From the NCBI GenBank assembly GCA_946410395.1, contig CAMKAE010000115.1, positions 1-7,070 on the forward strand: 7,070 bases of DNA. Reading direction: 5' to 3'. Numbering within the stretch: position 1 is the first letter of the stretch; each line of letters opens with the position of its first letter. Shown in pieces: positions 1 to 6,785 of the stretch. The DNA comes from an uncultured Clostridia bacterium. Lineage in GTDB: Bacteria > Bacillota > Clostridia > Christensenellales > Aristaeellaceae. The position numbers and the translations under genes are program-made. A model generated the notes under the pieces. It saw only the letters and a list, made by a program, of their open reading frames with translations. It searched no databases and had not been told where the DNA came from.

Positions 1-248
1 ACCATCACGTTGATGAACTCGTTGGTGGGCACGGCCTCGCTGGTCTTCACGTCCACGCTCATGACCTGCAGGGACAGCCGGTCCACACGCTCCAGGAACG
101 GGAAGCGCCAGCCGGCCTTGCCGATGAGGATCCGGCGCTTGCCCAGGCCGGAGATGATGAAGGCGGTGTCCGGCGGGGCCTTGAGGTAGCCCATGGCCAG
201 GTAGGTGATCAGCAGCACGCCCAGGGCGATGAGGATATAGGTCAGCAT
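1..248 (-). CDS. Flotillin-like SPFH-domain membrane protein, N-terminal 82 residues (cut by window edge)
   Basis: The visible part reads M-L-T-Y-I-L-I-A-L-G and continues as a hydrophobic segment to about residue 21, then a charged SPFH start. The stretch KAPPDTAFIISG at 23-34, followed by a Gly-Lys-Arg-Arg turn, IGKAGWRFPFLERVD at 42-56 and a DVKTSEAVPT segment near 66-75, is the signature of clostridial flotillins (relatives of Bacillus FloT/YuaG, usually around 500 residues). Such proteins are anchored by the N-terminal hydrophobic segment, oligomerise at the cytoplasmic face and organise membrane microdomains; that role is family knowledge, not seen here. The start is set by AAGGAGG at 263-257, eight bases upstream of ATG, with an extended -10 promoter further up. 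It follows a terminator and a repeat-rich gap, so it is probably not in the glycosidase operon. The rest of the gene lies left of the window, so completeness cannot be judged. Confidence 0.9.
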   Translation of the reverse strand, partial: MLTYILIALGVLLITYLAMGYLKAPPDTAFIISGLGKRRILIGKAGWRFPFLERVDRLSLQVMSVDVKTSEAVPTNEFINVM

Positions 249-301
249 GTCAGGTTCCTCCTTCCTTTCGGATGTCAGGCTTTGTTCTTGTTGACACCCC
301 T

Positions 302-330
302 ACCATAGCAGATAACGCCGTCAGCCGCAA
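302..330 (-). promoter_or_regulatory. Extended -10 promoter for the flotillin gene
   Basis: On the minus strand TTGCGG (330-325) is followed after 17 bases by TATGGT (307-302), immediately preceded by TGC, giving an extended -10 (TGnTATGGT). Transcription would begin near 295, leaving a leader of about 47 bases that contains the AAGGAGG ribosome binding site. Fit and location are good; the -35 matches only the TTG half of the consensus. Confidence 0.6.
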
Positions 331-470
331 GGGGTTATGCGCCAAATGTCACGCCCCGTGTCCGAATGCATCCCCCGGAATCCCGAACATTGATATGCTG
401 CTCGGTTCGCCTGCTGCATGTTCTGAGGTTTTGATAAGCGTGCGAAAGGGGAGAAATGGCGGAGAAGGGA

Positions 471-496
471 GGGGCGCAGCAAGCGGCGCCCCTACA
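471..496 (-). repeat. REP-like palindromic repeat, copy 1 (inverted)
   Basis: This 26-base element is the exact reverse complement of the one at 644-669. Read on the minus strand it begins TGTAGGGGCGC and ends GCGCCCC. The seven-base arms GGGGCGC/GCGCCCC plus an inner GC/GC pair make each copy an imperfect hairpin. It resembles the short intergenic TGTAGGGGC-headed palindromes I associate with clostridial genomes; that family assignment is from memory. Confidence 0.75.
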
Positions 497-643
497 CGCC
501 CCTGCACGCTCCCTGCACCACGCCCCCTGCCCGCCCCTGCACCACGCACATCCTTGTAGGGGCGCCGCTTGCCGCGCCCCCTGCACCACGCACCCTACAC
601 GCCCCTACACGCCCCTGCCCGCCCCCTGCACTACGCACATCCT
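497..643. repeat. Degenerate GC-rich tandem array (CCCCTGCACG / CCCCTACACG type) between REP-like copies
   Basis: Between the palindromes the plus strand is built from 10-14 base variants of one word: CCCCTACACG, CCCCTGCACG, CCCTGCACCACG, CCCCCTGCCCG, CCCCTGCACCACG and so on, roughly ten copies. A larger direct repeat is superimposed: 521-580 and 610-669 are 60-base copies that differ by two compensating C insertions and two substitutions. The pattern suggests slippage plus segmental duplication in non-coding DNA. Confidence 0.7.
555..580 (+). repeat. REP-like palindromic repeat, copy 2
   Basis: This 26-base element is identical to the copy at 644-669 except for one base (GCCGCG instead of GCTGCG near the 3' arm), and it lies in the opposite orientation to copy 1. 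The arms GGGGCGC and GCGCCCC can pair. It is preceded by the same CACATCCT stretch as copy 3, so the duplication included upstream sequence. Confidence 0.75.
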
Positions 644-669
644 TGTAGGGGCGCCGCTTGCTGCGCCCC
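644..669 (+). repeat. REP-like palindromic repeat, copy 3
   Basis: This 26-base element is a perfect inverted partner of copy 1 (471-496) and a direct repeat of copy 2, starting 89 bases after it. Copies 1 and 3 therefore bound the whole 199-base cluster as a perfect terminal inverted repeat. The internal arms GGGGCGC/GCGCCCC allow a hairpin on either strand. Confidence 0.75.
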
Positions 670-751
670 GCATCCTCTCTCCCCCGCCTTGCCTTTTCCC
701 GCAGAGCCGCCGCAGGGTTGCCTCCGCTGTGAAAACCAATATTTGCACATT

Positions 752-785
752 GAAAGAGCCCGGGGCCGCTCTCGCAGCCCCGGGC
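752..785 (-). terminator. Intrinsic terminator of the GH3 gene, GAGA tetraloop
   Basis: On the minus strand GCCCGGGGC (785-777) pairs with GCCCCGGGC (766-758). Inside it a U-G wobble and two further GC pairs close a GAGA loop (773-770), giving 12 pairs capped by a GNRA tetraloop. The tail is short and mixed (TCTTTC), weaker than a full U-tract. The hairpin starts 27 bases after the GH3 stop codon, which fits a transcription end for the glycosidase unit. Confidence 0.75.
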
Positions 786-812
786 CGGGATCCTTGTGTT
801 TGCTCTGCGGAA

Positions 813-3200
813 TTACTCGCCGACCACGATCTTGTCGGTGCAGCCACCGATCTCGATCTCATACTCGCCGGCTTCCAGCGTCAGCGGGATCTCCACCACG
901 CGCCAGGAACCGCCCTGCACGGTGTAGAGCTTCTCCGCCACGACTTCACCGTTGGCCTTGGCCTGCACCATGGTCAGGTCATCGCCGCCGTTGTTGCGCA
1001 GCAGGCAGTAGACGTTGAAGGGCACGCCCGCCTTGGCGGTGTTGGAGACGGTGGTGTTGATGACGGTGCTGCCCCAGCTGTTCTCGGTCTCCTCCTCGGT
1101 CACGGACTGCGGAAGGATCAGGCAGCTGTAGGCGAAGTCACCGGCCTTGCCATAGCGCATGCTGTAGTTGTAGATCACCAGCGGATCGCCGTAGTTGTTC
1201 GGGGAGGCGTGGTTGGGATCGTCCTCCATCAGGGCCTGCACGATCAGACGGACATAGGGGGAAGCGCCCTGGTCGCCGGCCAGATCCTTCCACTGCACGG
1301 CGTCTTCGATGTTGTTCCGGGCCTGCTCCTTCTGAATGATGCCGGAGGGCTCGCGCACACCGAAGAGCAGATCCGCATAGATCCAGGGCTCGGTGCCGTA
1401 GATGAAGCCCGCCTCGCCGGAGCCGTGGTCAGGCTGCTGGCTGTAGGGCATGTAGATCAGCGCGTCGGCGTTGACCAGCGCATACTCGGTGGCCTTGTTG
1501 GTCAGGGTCAGGATCACGGGCTTGCCGGCATCCTGGGCGTCCTCGATCAGCAGCTCGCCGGCGTCGTTGATGTCGCCGTAGTAGCCGATGACCACGTCAG
1601 CGCTCTCGATGTCTTCCGCGATCTCGCCGTACTCGGCGATGTACTGCTTGTAGTGATCCAGGGTGTCGTTGGAGGAGGACTCGATGTAAACCTTGGTGCC
1701 CTTGGCCAGCGGCAGGACGCCGCCGTCGTTCTTCATCAGCACGGCAGACTCGGCCTGCAGGCGCTCAGCCAGCTCGACTTCCTCGGGATTGCGGGCCTTC
1801 TTCAGGTCTTCGTTGGTCTTGATGGGCCACTGCTCAGCCTGGTACTCGGCGGAAGCCACAACCTTCAGGGCTTCTTCCGGCACGCGATAGGGGTTGTCGA
1901 ACAGACCCTTGCGGAACTTGAAGTTCAGGATGCGGGCCACGGAGCGGTCCACATTGGCCTGATCCACCTGGCCGTCCTTCAGGCCTTCGATGATGCAGTC
2001 CGGCCAGTTCCACATGGTGGAGCCGGTCTTGGTGCCGTCTTCGTTCAGGATGCCGGTGATGTCCGTGCCATGGCCGATGCCGCCCGCGCCGAACATGTCG
2101 GTGCCGTTGAGCAGCGCTTCGTTGTACAGCCAGGCGCCGGTCTGCTCGCTCAGCTCAATGCCTTCGTTGGTGACGCCGCTGACCTGACCGCCCATGCCCA
2201 GGGCCCACCAGTCGGTCACGACGATGCCGTCAAAGCCCAGCGTGTCGCGCAGATAGCTCATGGTCACCTTGTCCCACTTCACGTCGGTGGTGTTGGTGAT
2301 GCCGGTGCCGCCGCAGTTGGTCATGACCCACTCGTTGCCGCCGGACAGCGCGGCCTTCCAGCCGACCATCCAGTTGTCGAAGTTCTGGGCCACAGAGCGG
2401 GCGTTGCCGAAGTTGCTGTCGCCGCCGCGGCCGATCCAGTGCTTGACGCAGGAGGCGAAGCCGCTGTCTTCCAGGCCCTTGACGCACTGGCTGACGATGG
2501 CGGCGATGTGTTCGGGATTCTCGCCGTACTGGGCGCCGATTTCGTTGGCGTAGGGCTCAAAGGTCACGTGCACGCCGACGGCGACCATGGCCTGGCCATA
2601 GATGTAGGAGAGCTTGTAGGCCAGCTCAGGATCGTTCGCGGTGCCGTAGGCGATGTGCGCCATGTCGATGTAGCCGCCGAAGGCGTTGAACGCGCGGTCG
2701 GAGGTGAAGATCATGGGCACGCCCAGGCGCTGCTGCTCAGCAGTGGCCTGCAGGTTGTTCAGGGTGTTGACCACCTGCACGGGCGCGCCGTTGAGGTTGA
2801 AGAGCATGCAGGTCAGATCGAAGTCCGGGATCAGCGCACGGGCGGTGTCCAGGTTGGCGCTGACGCAGAACAGGGTGCCGGCCTTTTCCTTGTCGTTCAT
2901 CTGGGCCAGCAGGTCATTGACGCGCTCTTCCGTGTCTTTGCGCCAGTCCTCGTAGACATCCAGTTCGCCGTTCTTGTTCATGTCCTTGAACTTGAGGCCG
3001 TCCACTTCGAGGATCGGGGTGACGCCCTCGATGTAGGTCAGGCGGATCTGACCGGTGGTCTCGTCCGCTTCAATCAGCGCGAAATCACAAGGCTGGGCCA
3101 GGATCTCGGCCTCGGTGGGGCCGGCGGGTTCCTCGGCAAAGGCGGGCACGATCGTAACCGCCAGCATCACGAGGACCAGCAGGAGGGACAGTTTCTTCAT
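813..3200 (-). CDS. Exported GH3-family glycoside hydrolase (beta-glucosidase-like) with EF-hand-like loop and C-terminal CARDB-like domain
   Basis: The product has 795 residues. A signal peptide (1-22) of Lys-Lys plus a hydrophobic core ends in AFA before EEP. DMNKNGELDVYED at 73-85 matches a calcium-binding EF-hand/dockerin loop (D73, N75, N77, E79, D81, E84) and leads into EDW and EKAG (105-108), the usual entry to a GH3 TIM barrel. Barrel landmarks are SD at 167-168, KHWIGRGG at 253-260 (the substrate-contacting Lys-His pair) and GFDGIVVTDWW at 322-332, where D330 is the expected nucleophile. KGLFDNPY (431-438) closes the barrel; AESAVLMKNDGGVLPL (483-498) opens the GH3 C-domain, ending near EPSG (617-620). 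Residues about 708-795 form a beta-rich CARDB-like domain. It probably hydrolyses beta-linked glucosides outside the cell. The usual arginine motif after the FEP strand (215-217) and an acid/base Glu motif are not recognisable, so substrate and even activity are uncertain. The start at 3200 is favoured over an in-frame ATG at 3359 because it has a ribosome binding site and signal peptide. Only 168 bases separate it from the GH2 gene. Confidence 0.88.
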   Translation of the reverse strand: MKKLSLLLVLVMLAVTIVPAFAEEPAGPTEAEILAQPCDFALIEADETTGQIRLTYIEGVTPILEVDGLKFKDMNKNGELDVYEDWRKDTEERVNDLLAQMNDKEKAGTLFCVSANLDTARALIPDFDLTCMLFNLNGAPVQVVNTLNNLQATAEQQRLGVPMIFTSDRAFNAFGGYIDMAHIAYGTANDPELAYKLSYIYGQAMVAVGVHVTFEPYANEIGAQYGENPEHIAAIVSQCVKGLEDSGFASCVKHWIGRGGDSNFGNARSVAQNFDNWMVGWKAALSGGNEWVMTNCGGTGITNTTDVKWDKVTMSYLRDTLGFDGIVVTDWWALGMGGQVSGVTNEGIELSEQTGAWLYNEALLNGTDMFGAGGIGHGTDITGILNEDGTKTGSTMWNWPDCIIEGLKDGQVDQANVDRSVARILNFKFRKGLFDNPYRVPEEALKVVASAEYQAEQWPIKTNEDLKKARNPEEVELAERLQAESAVLMKNDGGVLPLAKGTKVYIESSSNDTLDHYKQYIAEYGEIAEDIESADVVIGYYGDINDAGELLIEDAQDAGKPVILTLTNKATEYALVNADALIYMPYSQQPDHGSGEAGFIYGTEPWIYADLLFGVREPSGIIQKEQARNNIEDAVQWKDLAGDQGASPYVRLIVQALMEDDPNHASPNNYGDPLVIYNYSMRYGKAGDFAYSCLILPQSVTEEETENSWGSTVINTTVSNTAKAGVPFNVYCLLRNNGGDDLTMVQAKANGEVVAEKLYTVQGGSWRVVEIPLTLEAGEYEIEIGGCTDKIVVGE

Positions 3201-3207
3201 GGATATG

Positions 3208-3214
3208 CTCCTTT
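3208..3214 (-). promoter_or_regulatory. Ribosome binding site fixing the GH3 start
   Basis: AAAGGAG ends seven bases upstream of the ATG at 3200. It supports that start against the upstream in-frame ATG at 3359, whose 53-residue extension would place charged, Pro/Arg-rich sequence ahead of the signal peptide and would overlap the promoter. Confidence 0.8.
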
Positions 3215-3293
3215 CCGGTCGTGCCGCGCCGGGTCCGGCAACCTTTGCCGTCCGCCGCGGCGGGTGGGTGAACGGGACAAATTCCCTGCAACC

Positions 3294-3302
3294 ATTGTAA
3301 CA
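3294..3302 (-). promoter_or_regulatory. Extended -10 promoter in front of the GH3 gene
   Basis: The minus strand reads TGTTACAAT (3302-3294), an extended -10 (TGn) with a five-of-six match to TATAAT. No convincing -35 lies 16-19 bases upstream, where the sequence is A-rich, so it would rely on the extended -10 or on an activator. Transcription would start near 3287, giving a leader of about 87 bases. That leader can fold into a CGGCAA/TTGCCG hairpin with a three-base loop (3250-3236) and contains the perfect palindrome CCGCCGCGGCGG (3263-3252). Confidence 0.5.
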
Positions 3303-3333
3303 CAGCGCATGTCTTTGTTTTTTGGATTCTTCG

Positions 3334-3345
3334 GCACAAGTGTGC
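3334..3345. promoter_or_regulatory. Small dyad upstream of the GH3 promoter, possible operator
   Basis: GCACAAGTGTGC is a 12-base dyad with five-base arms GCACA/TGTGC around two central bases. Its centre lies about 52 bases upstream of the predicted GH3 start of transcription, a common distance for an activator site. It could be chance; only one copy is seen in the window. Confidence 0.3.
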
Positions 3346-3368
3346 GGAAAATCATGCACACCCGCGCC

Positions 3369-6300
3369 TCATTCCCCGGCCGCCCGGGTGCGCAGGCGCA
3401 CGCTCAGGGCCATGGGATCATCCCCGGCCTCCAGGGGCGCGAGCACAAAGCCGAAGCGGTAGGTTTCCGCGCAGGGCAGGTACTGCTCGTGGGGCACGAT
3501 GCGGCTCCAGCTGTTGTCGCCGCCCACGCCGATCTGCACGGCGTTCAGCCGCAGGACGGTGTCTTCCAGGGCGTTGAGCTCATAGGGGTGCACCCGGCGG
3601 TCCAGCTCCGCGGCCGTGTAGTGCAGAGCGCTGACCTCAAGCGGATCCGGCGCGCTGACCGCCAGCAGGCCGGCGCCGGCCGCGTCCGTCAGGCTGATCC
3701 AGCGCACGCCGGTGCGATTGCCGGTCTCGGAGGACTTGACGTAGGGGACGAAGTTGTCCGTCACCGTGGTGGCATAGCGCCCCACGAGGGTGCCGTGGGC
3801 CCGGTCCTGATAGTTCTCCTCCGGTCCGCGGCCGAAGAAGGTCATCCGCTCATAGGCACCCGGCACCCGCAGCTCCATACCGGCCACGGGGATGTACACA
3901 AAGTTCTTGTCGTAGTGCGGGGTCAGGGTGACGCTGACCCCCACGGCCCCGTCTCCCCAGACCGTGTAGACGACATTCTGCTCCATGCCGTTCAGGTCCG
4001 GATAGCGTCCCGCCACGGTGATCGTCACCCGGTCCGCCGCCGCTTCCACCGCATACCGGTCCACCGCGAAGGCGCCGGGTTCCTTCCACGGGCGCGTGAA
4101 GACGAAAAGGCCGTAGCCGAAGCCGGCGTCGTTGTCCGTCGCGGCCCGGTAGAAGCTGCCGGCCGGGCCCTCGCCCGGGACGAGCCGGTCGGTGCCGCGC
4201 GCGCTGTAGCCCACCAGGCGGCCCTGCGCTTCGTCAAAGACCGCCTCAAAGCCTTCGCCGGTGACGCGGGTCTGACCGGCCGCCCGCACGCAGGTGAGCG
4301 CGGGCAGCGTCTCCGCCGCCTCCGCTTCGGGCAGCGCGGGGTCGAGGCGGAACTGGCCCACGGCCACCGTGTGCCCGGCCTTGAGCATGCCGCTGTCCGC
4401 CTTCAGGGTCACGGTGAGGTTCAGGAAGTACTCGTGCCCCGGCAGCAGGTCCTCCGCCTCCCAGGTGAAGGGCACCGTCACCTCCGCGGCGCCGGGCTGA
4501 TTGGTCTCTCCGTCGACGCAGGGGATGTGCAGCGCGTCCGCATCAAGCAGCCCTTCCTGCAGCACCGTGTCCTCCCGCAGCAGCGCCCAGCGGAAGTCAT
4601 AGCGCTCCGCCGGATCCGTGAACAGGTGGAAGTTCCGGATCACGATCCTGCCGTTTGTGGCGTCGCTGTCGGCAAACTTGATCTGCTGATATTGGAAGCG
4701 CACCTCCGCCATCTCCGGCTGGACCGTGCGGTCCGGCAGCAGCAGGCCGTTGGCGCAGAAATTGCCGTCATGGATCCGCTCGCCGTAGTCCCCGCCGTAG
4801 CCGAAATAGCGCTGCCCGTCCTCCGAGACGAGGGCGATGCTCTGGTCGATGTAGTCCCAGATGAAGCCGCCCTGGAGGTTGCGGTAGGTGTCGTAGGCGT
4901 CCCAGTATTCGTCGAAGTTGCCCTCGCTGTTGCCCATGGCGTGCTCGTACTCGCACTCGATCATGGGCAGGGGGCCGTCGGCCTCCCCGTGAGCGACCAG
5001 CTCGCCGGGCAGCGCGTACATGCCGCTCTTCACGTCGATGCCCGTCTCCACCATGTCGCGGGCCTGCTCATAGTGCCACGGGCGATCCTTGGTGTAGGCA
5101 TGCAGCACCCGCTCCGTACCCTCCGGGTCCGGGTAGGGCGCCACGAGGATGGTCCGCAGGATCTCCGGGTTCTTGTTCTCGTTGCCCAGGCTCCACATCA
5201 CCACGCAGGCGTGGTTGCGGTCCCGGCGCACCATGCTGTACTCCCGGTCGATGATGGCTGTGGAGAGATAGTCCGTCAACCGCTGGTTCTCCGCGGTCAT
5301 GTTGCTGTGGCACTCGATGTTGGCCTCGTCCACCACATAGATGCCGTACCTGTCGCAGAGGTAATACCAGTAGGGATTGTTGGGGTAGTGGGAGGTGCGC
5401 ACGGCGTTGATGTTGTTCTCGAGCATGATGCGCAGGTCTTCCTCCATCACCTCCCGGGTCAGCGCGTAGCCAAGGTCCGGATGGGTCTCGTGCCGGTCCA
5501 CGCCGCGGAACATGATGGGTTTTCCGTTGATGCGGATCAGGTCGTGATCCGTAGGCGCGTCCTCATACCAGCCGCTCTCCGTGGTCTTGTAGGTGATCTT
5601 GCGGAAGCCCACGCGGTATCCCTCGTACACCGTGCCCGCCTCCGTGGTCTCTTCGATCAGGAGGGTATAGAGGTAAGGATCCTCCGCGCTCCACTTGCGC
5701 GGCGCCGTCACGGGCACCGCGAAGGACAGGCAGGTCTCCTGTCCCGGGGCGAGCTCCGTCTCCGCCTGCGCGTCCGTCAGGGGCACCGCCTTCCCCTCCG
5801 CGTCCAGCAGGCTGAGGGTCAGGGCGGCGCGCTGCGGCGCGTCCGTGTAATTGCGCACGAAGACGTCCACCAGCAGTGTGCTGTCGGTGAAGGTTTCGTC
5901 AAAGTCGGTGACGATCGCGAAGTCCCGCACCCGCACCTGCGGCGTCGCATAGACGTACACGTCCCGGAAAATGCCGGAGAGGTCGAACATGTCCTGGTCC
6001 TCGATCCAGCTGCCGTCGCACCAGCGCAGCACCTCCACGGCGATCAGGTTCTCCCCGCCGGGAATCACATCGTCCGTGATGTCAAACTCATGGGTGGTGA
6101 AGCTGTCCTCCGCGTAGCCGACCCGGCAGCCGTTGACCCACAGGTACATGGCGGCGTCCACGCCCTCAAAGTCGATGTACACCCTGCGCCCTTCCCAGTC
6201 CGCGGGCAGGGTGAAGCTGTGCCGATAGAGGCCCACCGGGTTGTAGACCGTGGGCGCTTTAGGCAGATCCCGGGGATAGCCGATGCCCTCGTTGCCGAAA

Positions 6301-6734
6301 TTACGGGCGAACTTCTGCGTGGTATTGGTGTAGATCGGGTGGTCATACCCCTCGGTCTGCCAGACGGAGGGCACCGCGATTTTGTCCCAGCTGGAGGCGT
6401 CGTAGTCCAAAGCCCAGAACCCGGCCTCCGGGCTCTTCGCCAGCGCGTCCGGGCTCTCAAAATACGCGAAGTCCCACTCCGTCTGGCTCAGCAGCAGATA
6501 CCAGGGGGACAGCTCCTTTGCGTATTCCTCGGCGCCGCGCCGGGCGTCCTGCGCGTCAGCAAAGGGAATCGAGTCCACCCGGGCCGGCTCGCGCCCGATG
6601 GCGACGATGTCGTTGTTCCCGGCCTCGATGTCCCCGTCCCACTCCCGGCCGGTCCAATTCACCTCAGCCCCGGCAGCACCCGCCAGCAAGCTCAGGAAAA
6701 GCAGCATCAGGGTCAGCGGCAGGATCTTTCTCAC
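3369..6734 (-). CDS. lacZ: Exported LacZ-type GH2 beta-galactosidase
   Basis: The product has 1121 residues, somewhat longer than E. coli LacZ (about 1024). A GTG start leads into the signal peptide RKILPLTLMLLFLSLLAG, ending AGA before E24. NPVGLYRHSF (165-174) and the following jelly-roll (to about 265) are the GH2 sugar-binding domain; an Ig-like domain (about 267-378) and TIM barrel (about 385-680) follow. Active-site landmarks match LacZ: RGVDRHETHP (410-419), RTSHYPN (446-452), DEANIECH (469-476) with likely magnesium ligands E474 and H476, WSLGNE with acid/base E519, CEYEHAMGNS with nucleophile E595, and GGFIWDYIDQ (622-631). The C-terminal Bgal-small-N domain (about 825-1100) shows RAATDND, GRGPEENYQDR and GVGGDNSW, the last Trp (1076) matching E. 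coli W999. It should hydrolyse terminal beta-galactosides. LacZ is normally cytoplasmic, so export is notable; no lipobox, LPXTG or SLH anchor is visible. It is complete, with its own promoter, and lies just upstream of the GH3 gene, probably sharing a transcript and glycan target. Confidence 0.93.
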   Translation of the reverse strand: MRKILPLTLMLLFLSLLAGAAGAEVNWTGREWDGDIEAGNNDIVAIGREPARVDSIPFADAQDARRGAEEYAKELSPWYLLLSQTEWDFAYFESPDALAKSPEAGFWALDYDASSWDKIAVPSVWQTEGYDHPIYTNTTQKFARNFGNEGIGYPRDLPKAPTVYNPVGLYRHSFTLPADWEGRRVYIDFEGVDAAMYLWVNGCRVGYAEDSFTTHEFDITDDVIPGGENLIAVEVLRWCDGSWIEDQDMFDLSGIFRDVYVYATPQVRVRDFAIVTDFDETFTDSTLLVDVFVRNYTDAPQRAALTLSLLDAEGKAVPLTDAQAETELAPGQETCLSFAVPVTAPRKWSAEDPYLYTLLIEETTEAGTVYEGYRVGFRKITYKTTESGWYEDAPTDHDLIRINGKPIMFRGVDRHETHPDLGYALTREVMEEDLRIMLENNINAVRTSHYPNNPYWYYLCDRYGIYVVDEANIECHSNMTAENQRLTDYLSTAIIDREYSMVRRDRNHACVVMWSLGNENKNPEILRTILVAPYPDPEGTERVLHAYTKDRPWHYEQARDMVETGIDVKSGMYALPGELVAHGEADGPLPMIECEYEHAMGNSEGNFDEYWDAYDTYRNLQGGFIWDYIDQSIALVSEDGQRYFGYGGDYGERIHDGNFCANGLLLPDRTVQPEMAEVRFQYQQIKFADSDATNGRIVIRNFHLFTDPAERYDFRWALLREDTVLQEGLLDADALHIPCVDGETNQPGAAEVTVPFTWEAEDLLPGHEYFLNLTVTLKADSGMLKAGHTVAVGQFRLDPALPEAEAAETLPALTCVRAAGQTRVTGEGFEAVFDEAQGRLVGYSARGTDRLVPGEGPAGSFYRAATDNDAGFGYGLFVFTRPWKEPGAFAVDRYAVEAAADRVTITVAGRYPDLNGMEQNVVYTVWGDGAVGVSVTLTPHYDKNFVYIPVAGMELRVPGAYERMTFFGRGPEENYQDRAHGTLVGRYATTVTDNFVPYVKSSETGNRTGVRWISLTDAAGAGLLAVSAPDPLEVSALHYTAAELDRRVHPYELNALEDTVLRLNAVQIGVGGDNSWSRIVPHEQYLPCAETYRFGFVLAPLEAGDDPMALSVRLRTRAAGE

Positions 6735-6742
6735 GGTGATCT

Positions 6743-6748
6743 CCTCCT
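6743..6748 (-). promoter_or_regulatory. Strong Shine-Dalgarno deciding the GTG start of the GH2 gene
   Basis: AGGAGG (6748-6743) ends eight bases upstream of the GTG at 6734, which is directly followed by a normal signal peptide. The only in-frame ATG further up (6797) would add 21 charged residues encoded by the leader hairpin and the Shine-Dalgarno itself, so GTG is preferred. Confidence 0.8.
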
Positions 6749-6758
6749 CATCTCTGCG

Positions 6759-6785
6759 AAAAAAGCCTCTTCCGGCGGAAGACGC
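6759..6785 (-). terminator. Terminator-like hairpin in the GH2 leader, possible attenuator
   Basis: Within the leader, TCTTCC (6782-6777) pairs with GGAAGA (6773-6768) around a GCC loop. After a G-G mismatch two more GC pairs extend the stem, and TTTTTT (6764-6759) follows. It lies downstream of the predicted transcription start and about ten bases before the Shine-Dalgarno, so as an active terminator it would prevent GH2 expression unless relieved. The stem is short (6 + 2 pairs), so it may be weak or only incidental. No clear competing antiterminator fold was found by eye. Confidence 0.4.

Larger units (their letters stand above)
249..812. other. 564-base intergenic stretch between the GH3 gene and the flotillin gene
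   Basis: This gap holds, from right to left, the GH3 terminator (785-752), a featureless part (about 751-670), the repeat cluster (669-471), another featureless part (about 470-331), and the flotillin promoter and leader (330-249). The open frames running through it have no ribosome binding site and translate to Ala/Pro/His-rich or Gly/Arg-rich low-complexity sequence created by the repeats. I see no gene in it. Confidence 0.8.

Noticed and set aside
471..669. CRISPR array
   Set aside because: The repeats occur in both orientations, are unevenly spaced, are themselves palindromes, and are separated by related tandem words, not by unique spacers.
471..669. Small transposon (MITE) defined by the terminal inverted repeats
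   Set aside because: No flanking target-site duplication is evident and the inner sequence is tandem-repetitive with a third internal copy, so a REP-like cluster is the simpler reading.
272..1018. Plus- and minus-strand ORFs of 65-150 codons across the repeat cluster
   Set aside because: They are low-complexity products of the GC-rich tandem array, with no ribosome binding sites, and several extend into the antisense of the GH3 gene.
3201..3359. 53-residue N-terminal extension of the GH3 protein from the ATG at 3359
   Set aside because: It has no Shine-Dalgarno, overlaps the promoter and leader hairpins, and would bury the signal peptide; the ATG at 3200 has both a ribosome binding site and a signal peptide.
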